Part shown: positions 7,804-8,018 of the stretch, one piece after another
Position numbering within the stretch: the first letter of the stretch is position 1
Layout: every line of letters starts with the position of its first letter
Assembly (NCBI GenBank): GCA_004296815.1
Contig: SCVT01000592.1
Coordinates: 1-8,018, forward strand
DNA: 8,018 nucleotides
Reading direction: 5' to 3'
Source: Reyranella sp.
GTDB lineage: Bacteria; Pseudomonadota; Alphaproteobacteria; Reyranellales; Reyranellaceae
The notes under the pieces: generated by a model
Told to the model about the DNA's origin: nothing
The model's database searches: none
Seen by the model: the letters and a program-made list of their open reading frames with translations, nothing else
Translations under genes and position numbers: made by a program

Positions 7804-8018
7804 ATGATCGTCCGTCCGTCGCGGCGCGATGTGCTGCGTTATGGTTCTGCCGCCGCTGCTGCCGCGGCCCTTCCGGCTCCTGCCATCGGGCAGGCGGCCT
7901 GGCCCAACAAGCCGATTCGCATCATCGTCGGCTATCCCGCCGGCGGTCTGACCGACACCTTCGCCCGCGCGTACGGCGAGTTCATCTCGCAGAAGACCGG
8001 CCAGCCGGTCACGGTCGA
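7804..8018 (+). CDS. Tripartite tricarboxylate transporter substrate-binding protein (Bug/TctC family), copy 2 (partial)
   Basis: The first 71 codons are in the window and the rest lies beyond its right edge. The signal region MIVRPSRRDVLRYG followed by a run of Ala and PAPAIGQAA contains SRRDVL, a good twin-arginine (Tat) motif. The mature part begins WPNKPIRIIVGYPAGGLTDTFARAYGEF, with 26 of 39 residues identical to the corresponding stretch of copy 1, including the PxGGLTD motif. ATG 7804 has AGGGAGG six bases upstream, and the adjacent in-frame TTG at 7801 would be too close to it. Its upstream spacer is homologous to that of copy 1, showing the two arose by tandem duplication. Role and ligand are as uncertain as for copy 1; divergence in the binding loops lies outside the window. 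Confidence 0.92.
   Translation, partial: MIVRPSRRDVLRYGSAAAAAAALPAPAIGQAAWPNKPIRIIVGYPAGGLTDTFARAYGEFISQKTGQPVTV

Overview
This is a GC-rich bacterial window. Its gene content points to an alphaproteobacterium: a class III CoA-transferase next to multiple Bug/TctC periplasmic binding proteins, a long two-domain LeuA, and tyrosine/proline-rich secreted proteins of a kind common in rhizobia and their relatives. A Reyranella- or Bradyrhizobium-like lineage is my guess and rests on gene style only.

The left half (1 to about 5330) is all on the minus strand. In transcription order it holds two tandem small exported Tyr/Pro-rich proteins (5332-5021 and 5000-4728) and a 248-base non-coding region. 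That region carries what looks like a leucine attenuator: an 11-residue leader peptide with four leucine codons and a strong hairpin overlapping its stop. It is followed by leuA (4479-2782), a small two-helix membrane protein with a TTG start (2780-2460), pmbA/tldE (2442-1090) and an MltB-type lytic transglycosylase (1076 to beyond base 1). From leuA to the transglycosylase the gaps are only 1, 17 and 13 bases, so these four are probably one transcript.

The right half is on the plus strand and diverges from the Tyr-rich pair across 123 bases containing a long inverted repeat. It holds a CaiB/BaiF CoA-transferase (5456-6649), a Bug/TctC substrate-binding protein (6691-7662) and the start of a second, related Bug protein (7804 to beyond 8018). 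Between the two Bug genes lies a relic of a CoA-transferase C-terminus. It sits at almost the same distance from the second Bug start as the intact CoA-transferase end does from the first. This indicates that a [CoA-transferase + Bug] unit was duplicated in tandem and the second CoA-transferase was then mostly lost.

Most of the window is ordinary biosynthesis, envelope maintenance and uptake. The features most worth a second look are the leucine leader/attenuator, the duplication relic, and the Tyr-rich pair with its shared C-terminal motif. I see no defence system, CRISPR array, insertion sequence, tRNA or rRNA. No gene-free stretch exceeds 300 bases.
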